A stretch of DNA of 64,000 bases, from NCBI RefSeq assembly GCF_000732605.1, contig NZ_JPME01000005.1, forward strand, positions 1 through 64,000, in the 5' to 3' direction. Positions 35,804 through 46,353 of this stretch are shown piece by piece. Each line of letters starts with the position of its first letter. Position 1 is the first letter of the stretch. A model generated the notes under the pieces. The model was given only the letters and a program-made list of their open reading frames with translations, was not told the origin of the DNA and searched no databases. The DNA comes from Lacrimispora celerecrescens. GTDB taxonomy: Bacteria > Bacillota > Clostridia > Lachnospirales > Lachnospiraceae. The translations under genes were made by a program, and so were the position numbers.

Positions 35804-36703
35804 ATGAAACGTGGACGAATGCGGGAACTGCCATTGCATCTAATGATTTTACCCAGTGTAATATTGCTCATTTGTTTCAGCTATTTACCGATGGGAGGAA
35901 TTATTATTGCGTTCCAGAAGTTTGTGCCTGCCAAAGGGCTGTTTGGTGACCAGAAATGGATTGGATTTGACAACTTTATATATCTGTTCCGATTACCAAA
36001 TTTCATGAGCGTACTTTGGAATACTCTTTTTATTGCCGTTATGAAGATTATTTTTGGACTTTTGATTCCGATTGTAGTTGCGATTCTGATTAATGAGGTG
36101 AAAAATAATACATTGAAACGGGGCATTCAGACGGCAATTTACTTGCCCCACTTCTTATCCTGGGTAGTATTAGGCGGTATATTTATAGACATACTTGCTC
36201 CTGGGGACGGTCTGATTAATCAGGTGATAAAAGCTTTCGGTGGTCAGCCCATATTCTTTTTGGGTGATAATAAATGGTTTCCATTTACTTTGATAGTAAC
36301 TGAGACATGGAAGTCATTTGGATATGGAACGATTGTATATTTGGCAGCAATAACGGGTATTGATTTAAGCCTATATGAAGCAGCACAGGTTGACGGGGCT
36401 AATCGTTGGAAGCAAATATGGCATATCACCCTTCCGGGTATGCGAATGGTTATCGTTTTATTAATGGTGTTAAGCCTTGGAAATGTATTAAATGCAGGAT
36501 TTGACCAGGTTTTCAATATGTATAGTCCGCCGGTATATGCAAGCGGAGATATTATTGATACATTTGTTTACCGGATTGGTATGTTGGAGGCACAATTTGG
36601 AGTTGCTACAGCGGTAGGTCTATTTAAATCAGTTATTTCACTGACTTTAATTTCGGTTTCATACTGGTTTGCTATTAAGTTTGCAGACTATCAGTTGTTT
36701 TAG
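35804..36703 (+). CDS. ABC sugar permease, LplB type
   Basis: About 300 residues with six membrane helices. The EAA loop that contacts the ATPase reads YEAAQVDGANRWKQIWHITL near residue 190. LPSVILLICFSYLPMGGIIIAFQ at the start is typical of LplB. Several in-frame starts exist (GTG 35789, ATG 35795, ATG 35804); I take 35804 because GTGAGG lies about 9 bases before it. It forms the channel with the next gene. No ATPase gene is present, so a shared MsmK-type ATPase is likely. Confidence 0.9.
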   Translation: MKRGRMRELPLHLMILPSVILLICFSYLPMGGIIIAFQKFVPAKGLFGDQKWIGFDNFIYLFRLPNFMSVLWNTLFIAVMKIIFGLLIPIVVAILINEVKNNTLKRGIQTAIYLPHFLSWVVLGGIFIDILAPGDGLINQVIKAFGGQPIFFLGDNKWFPFTLIVTETWKSFGYGTIVYLAAITGIDLSLYEAAQVDGANRWKQIWHITLPGMRMVIVLLMVLSLGNVLNAGFDQVFNMYSPPVYASGDIIDTFVYRIGMLEAQFGVATAVGLFKSVISLTLISVSYWFAIKFADYQLF

Positions 36704-36717
36704 GAAAGGAATCGTAT

Positions 36718-37596
36718 ATGAAAAAGAATAAGAAGTTTAAGTGGTTTCCGGTATTAAATACTATTATCCTTATCATGCTTGCTTTGATCTGCGTGATACC
36801 GCTTGTTCATGTTGCTGCTGTTTCGTTCAGTTCCAGTGCAGCGGCCTCCGCCGGAGACGTATCATTATGGCCTAAGGATTTTACCACAAGTTCATACTCA
36901 TTTGTTGCAAAGCGCCCTGCATTTTGGCGATCAATGAAAGTCTCAGTTACACGAATTATTATGGGCGGGGGTTTAAGTATTTTACTTACAATTACGGCAG
37001 CGTATCCATTGTCTCAGCCAAAGGCAAGCTTTCGGTTCAGAACAGTTTATGCATGGTTCTTTTTTATTACAATGATATTTAATGCCGGACTGATTCCTTG
37101 GTACATGGTAATAAGACAATTCGGCCTTTTGGATAGTATTTGGGCATTAATCCTTCCTGGCGCCGTACCTGTTTTCAGTGTTATTCTATTGCTCAATTTT
37201 TTTCGTGAAGTTCCAAGAGAACTTGCGGAGGCGGCATTTATTGATGGAGCCGGACATTGGCGCACTCTTTGGACAATATATGTACCCTTATCAAAACCTG
37301 CTCTTGCAACACTCTTGCTGTTTTCACTTGTAGCAAACTGGAATAGCTGGTTTGATGGCCTGATTCTCATGAACAATCCGGATAAATATCCATTACAGAC
37401 ATACATACAAACCATTGCGGTTCAGCGCTCATTCAGTATGATGACAAGAGAAGAAATCCAGCAAATGGCTACGATTTCAGACAGAACCCTGCGGTCTGCA
37501 CAAATATTTTTAGGATCCTTACCCATTGTTATTGTATATCCTTTCTTGCAAAAATATTTTGTGAAAGGTATCGTGTTAGGTGGAGTTAAGGGGTAA
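36718..37596 (+). CDS. ABC sugar permease, LplC/YtcP type
   Basis: A 292-residue protein with six helices and the EAA loop AEAAFIDGAGHWRTLWTIYV near residue 180. The C-terminus YPFLQKYFVKGIVLGGVKG is the family signature. It starts 15 bp after its partner permease and precedes the first GH43 gene by 24 bp. Confidence 0.92.
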   Translation: MKKNKKFKWFPVLNTIILIMLALICVIPLVHVAAVSFSSSAAASAGDVSLWPKDFTTSSYSFVAKRPAFWRSMKVSVTRIIMGGGLSILLTITAAYPLSQPKASFRFRTVYAWFFFITMIFNAGLIPWYMVIRQFGLLDSIWALILPGAVPVFSVILLLNFFREVPRELAEAAFIDGAGHWRTLWTIYVPLSKPALATLLLFSLVANWNSWFDGLILMNNPDKYPLQTYIQTIAVQRSFSMMTREEIQQMATISDRTLRSAQIFLGSLPIVIVYPFLQKYFVKGIVLGGVKG

Positions 37597-37620
37597 TAAG
37601 GAAAAGGAGGGGGAATTGAA

Positions 37621-39039
37621 ATGAAAAAACAGGTGTTTAATCCCTATCTGCCGTCATGGGAATACATTCCCGACGGCGAACCACATGTGTTTGAGGCGCG
37701 TGTATATGTGTACGGATCACATGACCGTTTCAATGGATTCGCATATTGCTTAAATGACTATGTTTGTTATTCTGCGCCGGTAGATGATTTGCGCGATTGG
37801 AAGTATGAAGGTGTTATCTATGAAAAGACGAACGATCCTTTTAATACAGACGGCAGCATGTGTCTGTATGCACCTGATGTAGTCAGAGGACCGGATGGCA
37901 GATATTATCTGTATTATGTTTTGGATAAAGTTCCAGTTGTTTCTGTGGCGGTATGTGAAACCCCTGCAGGAAAATACAGCTTTTACGGTTATGTGCGTGA
38001 TACGAATGGAACACGGCTGGGGGAAAGAGCCAATGATCAGCCGCAATTTGATCCTGCAGTTTTATTGGAGAGTGATAAAGTCTATTTGTATACAGGTTTT
38101 TGCGGCCCTGGAGATAAGTCGCGCAAAGGTGCTATGGCGACAGTGCTTGCGGCGGATATGCTGACAATCATTGAGGAGCCGGTAATCATAGTTCCCGGAA
38201 ATTGTTATGGCAGCGGAACTGGGTTTGAAGGACATGAGTTCTTTGAAGGACCATCCATCAGAAAACATGGAGATACATATTATTTCGTTTATTCTTCGAG
38301 CCGGATGCATGAATTATGCTATGCAGCCAGTAAGAGTCCGACAAAGGATTTTTCTTATGGAGGCGTAATTGTAAGCAATTGTGATGAGAATATTACAAAT
38401 GGGAAGCCTGCGGGGATGCACACATATGTTCCCGGAAACAATCATGGCGGCATGGTAGAAGTATTTGGGCAGTGGTATATTTTTTATCATAGACATACAA
38501 ATGGAACAAATTTCAGCCGTCAGGGCTGTGCCGAACCGGTTCAGATTAAGGAGGACGGCTCAATGGAACAAGTTGAAATGACCTCGTGCGGATTAAATGG
38601 CGCCCCTCTGGTTGGAAAGGGAGAGTACTTTGCATACACTGCCTGTAATTTGTTTTCTAAAACAATGAAAAACGACCATCTGCTTCATCACGCTGGTTGG
38701 ATTGACGGGAAATATCCCAGAATTACACAGGATGGTCGGGATGGCGATGAAGAGATAGGATATATCGCCAATATGCAGGATTCTACGATAGCCGGATTTA
38801 AGTATTTTGAGTGTAAGGGCATCACAAAGATTTCTCTTAAAACGAGAGGGTATGGAAACGGGTGTTTTGAAGTAAAAACTGCGTGGGATGGTGAAACCTT
38901 AGGGAAAATTCCGGTAGATTATTCAAACGTCTGGGTTGTAAATTCTGCTGAAATCATGATTCCGGACGGAGTTCAGGCTTTGTTCTTTGAATTTAAAGGC
39001 GAGGGCGGAATCAGTTTAAGTTCATTCACCTTAGAATAA
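37621..39039 (+). CDS. Glycoside hydrolase family 43 (arabinofuranosidase/xylosidase type) with carbohydrate-binding tail
   Basis: A 472-residue cytosolic enzyme without signal peptide. The five-blade propeller holds the catalytic base in VYVYGSHDRFNG, the pKa-modulating aspartate in YAPDVVRGPDG and the acid in EFFEGPSIRK. The last 130 residues look like a CBM6-type beta sandwich. GH43 enzymes remove arabinose or xylose from xylan side chains or oligomers. Being intracellular, it probably acts on imported oligosaccharides. AAAGGAGGGGG precedes the start. Confidence 0.9.
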   Translation: MKKQVFNPYLPSWEYIPDGEPHVFEARVYVYGSHDRFNGFAYCLNDYVCYSAPVDDLRDWKYEGVIYEKTNDPFNTDGSMCLYAPDVVRGPDGRYYLYYVLDKVPVVSVAVCETPAGKYSFYGYVRDTNGTRLGERANDQPQFDPAVLLESDKVYLYTGFCGPGDKSRKGAMATVLAADMLTIIEEPVIIVPGNCYGSGTGFEGHEFFEGPSIRKHGDTYYFVYSSSRMHELCYAASKSPTKDFSYGGVIVSNCDENITNGKPAGMHTYVPGNNHGGMVEVFGQWYIFYHRHTNGTNFSRQGCAEPVQIKEDGSMEQVEMTSCGLNGAPLVGKGEYFAYTACNLFSKTMKNDHLLHHAGWIDGKYPRITQDGRDGDEEIGYIANMQDSTIAGFKYFECKGITKISLKTRGYGNGCFEVKTAWDGETLGKIPVDYSNVWVVNSAEIMIPDGVQALFFEFKGEGGISLSSFTLE

Positions 39040-39060
39040 TGAGAGTAAAAGGAGCAGGGT

Positions 39061-40620
39061 ATGCAGAAATATGGTAAAACCATAGGACATAAAAGGGGAA
39101 TGCATATCTGGTGGACTGATATCCCGGATCCGGATGTGATCCGGGTTGATGATACGTATTATATGACCAGCACTACAATGCACTTTACGCCAGGCTGTCC
39201 AATAATGAGATCTAAGGATCTGGTTAATTGGGAAATTGTTAGTTATGTTTATGATATTCTGGAAACCAGCGATGAAATGGCTTTGAAAAATGGAAGGCAT
39301 GATTACGGCAGAGGATCATGGGCGAGCTGTTTGAGGTACGCTAATCATACTTTTTATGTTGCATTCACAGCATACAATGCGAATAAAACATATATATTTC
39401 AGACAAAAGATATTGAAAGCAATAAGTGGGACAGGTACACGCTTGAGGGCATTTACCATGATATGTCTCTGCTTTTTGATGAAGATGGTAAGGTTTATAT
39501 GGTTTTTGGGAGTGGAACGATCCGGGTCATTGAATTAACATCAGATGCAAAGGCTGTTAAACCGAAAGGCATGGATAAAGTTGTGATTCCTAAAGCTGAT
39601 GTGGGTGGAAAAGGCGGCCTTCCGGCCGAAGGCTCTCACATATATAAGTGGAATGGAATGTACTATATTTTCTTAATAGCATGGCCTCCCGCCCCTTTTT
39701 ATTCGGGAAGGAGAATTCAAATATGTTATCGCTCAGATAGAATTGATGGTGAGTATGATGGAAAAGTGCTCCTCGATCATGATATGGGATTTCACAATAA
39801 AGGTGTTGCACAGGGAGGGATTTTTAATACTGGGACAGGAGAATGGTATTCCCTGATGTTTCAGGATCATGGTTCGGTGGGCAGGATTCCGGTTCTTGTC
39901 CCGTTCATCTGGGAAGAGGGGTGGCCTGTATTTGAGACTTGTGGTAAGCTGCCCAATATAAACCATGTAAATCCGGAAAGACTTACCAGCCTCAATATCG
40001 TGAAATCGGATGATTTTAATCAATTATCGTTATCTCTCCAGTGGCAGTGGAATCACAATCCCGATGACAGATACTGGTCACTGAGCGAAAGGCCAGGCTG
40101 GCTCAAGTTGACCAATGGTACGCTTTGCCGCAACATATCCGATGCCCCTAATACATTAACACAACGAACCTTTGGCCCCGTTTGTTCTGGCAGGGCTTTG
40201 CTTGATATATCAAATATGAAGAATGGTGATTTTGCAGGTTTGTGTGCTTTTCAGGATCAGTATGGTTATGTAGGAGTTAAGATGGAGGTTGATGGAGTAA
40301 AAGTCATTATGGCAATGGCAAAACCGGAACCGTTTGAGCCTGATAATATGGAATATAAGACAGGAAAGCCAGAGGTAATTGCAGAAAGCATACCTTTAAA
40401 TCAGAAAGTAATATATCTTCGCATTGACTTTGATTTTCGTGACATGGCTGACACTGCTGATTTCTACTATAGCTTAGACGGCAGCAGATGGAGTGGGATT
40501 GGCAGGCAATTGAACATGTCATACAGATTAACACATTTTGTGGGCTATCGCTTCGCTTTGTTTAGTTATGCAACAAAAGAAACAGGTGGTTCTGCCTGGT
40601 TTGATTATTTTAAGGTATGA
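39061..40620 (+). CDS. Glycoside hydrolase family 43, beta-xylosidase type
   Basis: A 519-residue enzyme without signal peptide. WWTDIPDPDVIRVDDTYYM contains the catalytic base aspartate. GSWASCLRY and the acid in GLPAEGSHIYKWNGMYY fit the XynB-like GH43 subgroup. The C-terminal 190 residues form a second beta-sandwich (DUF1349-like) that closes the active site in such enzymes. It probably splits xylose or arabinose from short oligomers. It lies 21 bp after the other GH43 and 36 bp before GH51. Confidence 0.9.
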   Translation: MQKYGKTIGHKRGMHIWWTDIPDPDVIRVDDTYYMTSTTMHFTPGCPIMRSKDLVNWEIVSYVYDILETSDEMALKNGRHDYGRGSWASCLRYANHTFYVAFTAYNANKTYIFQTKDIESNKWDRYTLEGIYHDMSLLFDEDGKVYMVFGSGTIRVIELTSDAKAVKPKGMDKVVIPKADVGGKGGLPAEGSHIYKWNGMYYIFLIAWPPAPFYSGRRIQICYRSDRIDGEYDGKVLLDHDMGFHNKGVAQGGIFNTGTGEWYSLMFQDHGSVGRIPVLVPFIWEEGWPVFETCGKLPNINHVNPERLTSLNIVKSDDFNQLSLSLQWQWNHNPDDRYWSLSERPGWLKLTNGTLCRNISDAPNTLTQRTFGPVCSGRALLDISNMKNGDFAGLCAFQDQYGYVGVKMEVDGVKVIMAMAKPEPFEPDNMEYKTGKPEVIAESIPLNQKVIYLRIDFDFRDMADTADFYYSLDGSRWSGIGRQLNMSYRLTHFVGYRFALFSYATKETGGSAWFDYFKV

Positions 40621-40644
40621 GTAAACATCAAAGAATTAAAATAG

Positions 40645-42165
<1,521 letters not shown>

Positions 42166-42239
42166 CGGATACATCAAAGTGACCCTCCCCCCTTTCCCCA
42201 CAATCACCTCGAAATAAGGGGAAGGGGAGTTGGGGGGAG
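42166..42239. other. C/G-rich imperfect palindrome after the GH51 gene
   Basis: A C-rich run (42183-42199) faces a G-rich run (42217-42239) that can partly pair with it. It is an untypical hairpin with no T-run of its own, placed exactly before the tRNA remnant. Confidence 0.5.
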
Positions 42240-42309
42240 AAGAGGCCATGGGTTCGAATTCCACTATCTCCATTAAATAGTAGGCCGCAGGCGTGAACGC
42301 TCGTGGCTT
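42240..42309 (+). pseudogene. tRNA-Ala 3' remnant with terminator (right direct repeat, copy D)
   Basis: Bases 42240-42272 match the last 33 of tRNA-Ala with two changes, and the tRNA terminator follows. Changes in the hairpin arms are partly compensating (GGCG-TGAA-CGCT), so the stem is kept. This is the right-hand partner of 29668-29737. Confidence 0.75.
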
Positions 42310-42317
42310 TTATTTTT
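42284..42317 (+). terminator. Intrinsic terminator retained from tRNA-Ala
   Basis: A stem pairs 42284-42293 with 42298-42307 and is followed by a T-rich tail. It now serves as terminator for the GH51 operon. Confidence 0.65.
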
Positions 42318-42399
42318 CGCCATTTTCAAGGCTGACAAGGTACATGATTAATTGTTATTTTTACACAAAATAACTCTAATAATTGCTATATAATTAACA

Positions 42400-42428
42400 T
42401 TGACTAATAAAAAGAAAATAAATATAAT
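42400..42428 (+). promoter_or_regulatory. Strong promoter of the amidohydrolase gene
   Basis: TTGACT, exactly 17 bases, TATAAT. It gives a leader of about 195 nt. A weaker candidate, TTGTTC-17-TATATA, lies at 42442-42470. Confidence 0.7.
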
Positions 42429-42478
42429 AGTAGTGTATCAATTGTTCTTTGAAAAAATCATATCTATATAGCTGTTTA

Positions 42479-42600
42479 AAACGTAGCTGGGAACACGAGG
42501 CATACTGCTGGTATCATATATACCGATAAGCGTATGAGGGTGTTTCGTGGCCACCCAAACCGCCGGCAGTACACCAGTCATATAGTCTATGAAACAAAGC
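42479..42600 (+). promoter_or_regulatory. Structured leader RNA, candidate riboswitch
   Basis: A 9-bp stem (42503-42511 with 42563-42571, one G-U pair) closes a loop holding two hairpins, 42511-42514/42520-42523 and 42538-42542/42552-42556. Alternative pairings compete: CATAC (42501-42505) with GTATG (42532-42536), and CACGA (42494-42498) with TCGTG (42545-42549). I cannot match it to the purine, ZTP, THF or guanidine aptamers. I recall a published orphan motif named after ssnA genes, but cannot confirm that this is it. Confidence 0.5.
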
Positions 42601-42630
42601 TTGTTATTTATTTAATACTAGGAGGTAATG

Positions 42631-43989
42631 ATGAAAGGAACCCTGCTTGTAAAAAATGTAAAACATCTTGTGACATGTGACGCTGATGACAGACTGTTGG
42701 AGGGAGTGAATGTGCTGATCAAGGACGGTGTAATAACCGAAGTAGGCAGCAATGTACAAACAGCTGATGATGTGATTGACGCATCTGATATGGTGATGTA
42801 TCCGGGACTTATTAATACTCACCATCATTTATATCAAACCTTCAGCCGTAATTTGCCTCAAGTTCAGAGGATGGAATTATTCCCATGGTTAAAAACTTTA
42901 TATGAAATCTGGAAGCACGTTGATGAGAACGTGGTCTATTACAGTTCCCTTACCGGACTTGGGGAGCTGTTAAAAACAGGATGTACTACCTGTTTAGACC
43001 ATCATTACGTGTTCCCAAAGCATGCCGGGACAGGACTTTTAGATGCTCAGTTTTCCGCAGCGGAGGAGCTTGGCATCCGTTTCCATGCCACAAGAGGCAG
43101 CATGGATTTGAGTGTAAAGGATGGCGGTTTACCGCCTGATTCCGTTGTACAGACAGTGGACGAAATTTTAAAGGATTCGGAAGATGCTGTAAAAAAATTC
43201 CATGACGACAGCCCATATTCCATGCGCCAGGTGGCATTGGCGCCTTGTTCTCCCTTCAGTGTGACCGGGGAACTTTTAAAGGAATCGGCAAAGCTGGCCA
43301 GAAAGCTGGGGGTGAGACTTCACACTCACTTGGCGGAGACAAAGGATGAGGAGCAATTTACCCTTTCACACTTTGGCATGCGGCCTTTAGAATATATGGA
43401 AAGTCTGGGCTGGGTAGGTCCCGATGTATGGTATGCCCACGGGATTCATTTTAACGAGGATGAACTGAAGCTTTTAGCCAAGACTCAGACCGGTGTAGCC
43501 CATTGTCCCATTTCCAACATGAAGCTGTCTTCAGGCATCGCTTCCATTCCGGAAATGCTTAATTTAAATGTCCCTGTAGGTTTGGCTGTGGACGGATCGG
43601 CCAGCAACGACGGTTCCAATCTTTTGGAAGAACTGAGAGTGGGCTACCTTCTCCACAGGCTAAATGACAGCCGGAAGGCGCCTACCGGATATGATATGCT
43701 GAAAATCGCAACCAAAGGGAGTGCGAGAGTGCTTGGCAGGGAAAATTTAGGAGAAATTTCTGTAGGTATGGCGGCGGATTTCTTCCTGGTCAATTTAAAC
43801 CGTATTGATATGATAGGCGCACAGTTTGACCCAATGTCTGTTTTGTGTACGGTGGGACTGAAGGGCAGCGTGGACTATACGGTTGTAAATGGCGATATTG
43901 TTGTTAAAGAAGGCCGGCTGGTAAGAGTGGACGAAGAGAATTTGGTTCGGAAAGCGAATGAAGCCGTGACTGACTATTTAAATAAGTGA
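42631..43989 (+). CDS. Amidohydrolase, 8-oxoguanine deaminase / SsnA-like
   Basis: A 452-residue metal-dependent deaminase of the cytosine/guanine deaminase superfamily. The metal site is built by HxH in INTHHHLYQTF (His64, His66), RLHTHLAET, YAHGIHF and the aspartate in GLAVDGSASNDGSN. These features agree with 8-oxoguanine deaminases and SsnA-type aminohydrolases that feed purine breakdown. The precise substrate is not certain. Of two adjacent ATGs, 42631 has the better distance to TAGGAGG. It is monocistronic, with a long structured leader, so ligand control by a purine is plausible. Confidence 0.85.
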   Translation: MKGTLLVKNVKHLVTCDADDRLLEGVNVLIKDGVITEVGSNVQTADDVIDASDMVMYPGLINTHHHLYQTFSRNLPQVQRMELFPWLKTLYEIWKHVDENVVYYSSLTGLGELLKTGCTTCLDHHYVFPKHAGTGLLDAQFSAAEELGIRFHATRGSMDLSVKDGGLPPDSVVQTVDEILKDSEDAVKKFHDDSPYSMRQVALAPCSPFSVTGELLKESAKLARKLGVRLHTHLAETKDEEQFTLSHFGMRPLEYMESLGWVGPDVWYAHGIHFNEDELKLLAKTQTGVAHCPISNMKLSSGIASIPEMLNLNVPVGLAVDGSASNDGSNLLEELRVGYLLHRLNDSRKAPTGYDMLKIATKGSARVLGRENLGEISVGMAADFFLVNLNRIDMIGAQFDPMSVLCTVGLKGSVDYTVVNGDIVVKEGRLVRVDEENLVRKANEAVTDYLNK

Positions 43990-44100
43990 GACATTTCCCA
44001 CATTACTGAATCGAGTGGCGTGAGATGCTTCCTCTCCACAATTAGATTATGGATACAACGAAAATCGTAAGCATAATTTATTTGATGAAATGAGAAGGAC
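43990..44100. other. Short spacer, nothing recognised
   Basis: I see neither gene nor clear structure between the amidohydrolase stop and the first terminator. Confidence 0.5.
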
Positions 44101-44150
44101 AAAAAAAGAAAGGTACATTATCATATAAGATAATGTACCTTTCTTTTTTT
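44101..44150. terminator. Long symmetric terminator
   Basis: A perfect 22-bp stem from A7-GAAAGGTACATTATC (44101-44122) to its complement (44129-44150), ending in T7. It ends the amidohydrolase transcript. Confidence 0.93.
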
Positions 44151-44182
44151 ACCATTTACAAGGAAGACATGGGTATATGATT

Positions 44183-44229
44183 GAAGCTATGAGAAGTTGT
44201 AATCTGACTTCATATAGCTTCCTTTTTTT
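44183..44229 (+). terminator. Second intrinsic terminator
   Basis: A 15-bp stem with two mismatches, GAAGCTATGAGAAGT and ACTTCATATAGCTTC, is followed by CC and seven T. It insulates the LacI operon from upstream transcription. Confidence 0.8.
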
Positions 44230-44273
44230 ACCATGGTAACGCCCCTTTTGAGCATTTTATATCAAAAAAACTA

Positions 44274-44300
44274 TGAAACAAATGAAACAATCATGAAACA
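44274..44300 (+). repeat. Three direct TGAAACA repeats
   Basis: Exact TGAAACA at 44274-44280, 44283-44289 and 44294-44300. The same heptamer forms one side of the palindrome at 44417-44431. They may be half-sites for the LacI-family protein encoded next. Confidence 0.5.
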
Positions 44301-44321
44301 GATGTAAAACTTATGACCATA

Positions 44322-44350
44322 TTGACAAAGATATTCTAGTCCCGTATGAT
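44322..44350 (+). promoter_or_regulatory. Promoter of the LacI-ABC-GH4 operon
   Basis: TTGACA, exactly 17 bases, TATGAT, about 100 bases before the LacI start. Confidence 0.75.
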
Positions 44351-44416
44351 ACAAATTATTAAATATGATATAAAAATCATCTTAAATATAAAAAATATAG
44401 TAATTATATATAATTA

Positions 44417-44431
44417 TTGTTTCTGAAACAA
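44417..44431. promoter_or_regulatory. Operator palindrome TTGTTTC-T-GAAACAA
   Basis: A perfect 15-bp palindrome with one central base in the leader of the LacI-family gene, 20 bases before its start. Size and form fit a LacI-family operator, suggesting autorepression. Confidence 0.6.
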
Positions 44432-44450
44432 ATTGAAAGAGGTGAAAGTA

Positions 44451-45455
44451 ATGCCATTGACAGTTAGAGATATTGCAAAGATTGCAGGTGTTTCTCCAGC
44501 CACTGTTTCAAGATATTTTTCTGGCAGTGGAGTTGTGAGTAAAGAGACTGCCAGAAAGATCGAAGATGCTTCGAAGGAGTTGCGTTATATACCAAGATTT
44601 AAAAAATGCAAAGATAATGGCGTGATAGCAGTTTTAATTCCTAATTTACAACTAGGTTTTTATGGAGAAGCGTTAAAAGAATTGATAGAAGAGATTCCAA
44701 AATATAATTACAGAATTGTATTTATACCAACCACACCGGACAGTGAACATTATAAGATATTCTTTAAGGAAATGAATATTGTAGGCGTGATATATTTTGA
44801 TGAATTCATTGACCGGGATATTATTAACTATATCTCTTCCAAGAAAATTAAAACGGTGATGTTTGCCGGAGGATCTCTTGATAGCAGGTCAGAAATGGTA
44901 CATATCAATGATATTGCAGCCGCATATGAAGGAACAAAATATTTAATTAGTTTAGGACACGAAAAGATAATAATTCTATCAGACTTTTTTAAAAATATCG
45001 GATCCTCTTTTCAACGGTTTACTGGTTGTAAACGTGCACTTGATGAGATAGGAGTGGATTTAAATGAAAATGAAATGTTAGGATGCGGAACTGTTACATA
45101 TGAAACTGGTTATCGGTTAACCAAACAATTCTTAGATAAGAAAACAGACTTTACCGCTATTTTTGCTTTTAGTGATGAGATGGCAATGGGAGGAATATCT
45201 GCATTGCATGATTATGGGCTTAAGGTACCGGAGGATGTATCGGTTTTGGGGTTTGATGATATTGCCCTGGCAAGCAGATTCATACCAAGGTTAACCACGA
45301 TCCATCAGCCAATCAAAGAATTTGTTACGAGGACCTTAGAGGCGTTTCAGGATTTAGACAATACAAACGATAAAGTAGAGATTACATTGCCATATAAGAT
45401 TGTAAAGCGTGATACTTGCGCTGTAAATAGGGGAGTAAATATATATGAAAAATAA
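44451..45455 (+). CDS. LacI-family transcriptional regulator of the GH4/PfkB operon
   Basis: A 334-residue repressor. LTVRDIAKIAGVSPATVSRY is the N-terminal helix-turn-helix and the rest is the periplasmic-binding-like sugar domain (ending RLTTIHQPIKEFVTRT). The start at 44451 follows AAAGAGGTG; a TTG at 44433 has no site. It overlaps the first permease gene by 11 bases, so it is cotranscribed with the operon it likely controls. Confidence 0.92.
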   Translation: MPLTVRDIAKIAGVSPATVSRYFSGSGVVSKETARKIEDASKELRYIPRFKKCKDNGVIAVLIPNLQLGFYGEALKELIEEIPKYNYRIVFIPTTPDSEHYKIFFKEMNIVGVIYFDEFIDRDIINYISSKKIKTVMFAGGSLDSRSEMVHINDIAAAYEGTKYLISLGHEKIIILSDFFKNIGSSFQRFTGCKRALDEIGVDLNENEMLGCGTVTYETGYRLTKQFLDKKTDFTAIFAFSDEMAMGGISALHDYGLKVPEDVSVLGFDDIALASRFIPRLTTIHQPIKEFVTRTLEAFQDLDNTNDKVEITLPYKIVKRDTCAVNRGVNIYEK

Positions 45456-46284
45456 AAGAATAGGGACATTAGTATCCGATATATTAAGATGGATTTATCT
45501 GATATTCTTTGTGTTTATCTCAATTGGACCATTATTATGGATTGTAATGTCTTCGTTTAAGACGAACAAAGAGATTTTATCCTCTGCATTTGCATTACCT
45601 TCAAATTTTAGTTTTGCAGGTTATGAAGCAGCTCTGAAACTGGCTCCTATCTTTAAGTTTTATAATAACAGTTTATTGATTTCCATGGTTAGTACCATTC
45701 TAAATATTCTTGTAGTATCAATGGCAGCGTATATTTTGGCAAGATGTCGGTTTAGAGGGAAAACATTTTTAACATTGCTGCTTTCCTCCTCGTTATTAAT
45801 ACCTACTTCCTCTTTATTAATGCCAATCTATATCATTATGACAAAGATTGGTCTGTATGATACGAAAACAGGACTGATTATTGTATACGCAGCATTGGGG
45901 CTTCCTTCCTCGCTGTTTATTATAAAGAGTTATTTTCAGAGTATACCGGTAGAATTGGAAGAAGCAGCTTACTTAGACGGGGCGGGTTTTGCGAAAACAT
46001 ATTTTTTAATTGTGTTTCCGATTGCTAAATCAGGGCTTGCAACTGCGGCAATACTCCAATTCTTAACTTCATGGAATGAATTCATGTTCGCATTAATCTT
46101 AACAAAAAGTACATTGGCAAGAACATTACCATTAGCACTCAATTATTTTACATCTCAGTTTTCATTTAATTACACAGCAATGTTTGCAGCGTTAGCGATG
46201 GTGATTATTCCAAGTATATTAATTTATACTCTGCTGCAGGAACAGGTTACAGATAGTATGGTAGCTGGTTCCATTAAGGGTTAG
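45445..46284 (+). CDS. ABC sugar permease (MalG-like)
   Basis: A 279-residue protein with six membrane helices. The EAA loop is ELEEAAYLDGAGFAKTYFLI near residue 175. The end, LQEQVTDSMVAGSIKG, is the MalG-type signature. Its start overlaps the repressor gene. The partner permease is two genes downstream (47748). Confidence 0.92.
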   Translation: MKNKRIGTLVSDILRWIYLIFFVFISIGPLLWIVMSSFKTNKEILSSAFALPSNFSFAGYEAALKLAPIFKFYNNSLLISMVSTILNILVVSMAAYILARCRFRGKTFLTLLLSSSLLIPTSSLLMPIYIIMTKIGLYDTKTGLIIVYAALGLPSSLFIIKSYFQSIPVELEEAAYLDGAGFAKTYFLIVFPIAKSGLATAAILQFLTSWNEFMFALILTKSTLARTLPLALNYFTSQFSFNYTAMFAALAMVIIPSILIYTLLQEQVTDSMVAGSIKG

Positions 46285-46353
46285 GCTGAAAATAGTGAAT
46301 GGTGCTTAGGCACGATGGTGTCTCAAATATAATGTATCAAAGAAAGGGGATTT

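Noticed and set aside
42479-42600. Purine riboswitch or T-box before the deaminase gene
   Set aside because: The purine core strings and the T-box AGGGTGGNACCGCG string are missing; a GGGTG/CACCC hairpin only resembles part of the latter. Kept as an unknown structured leader instead.
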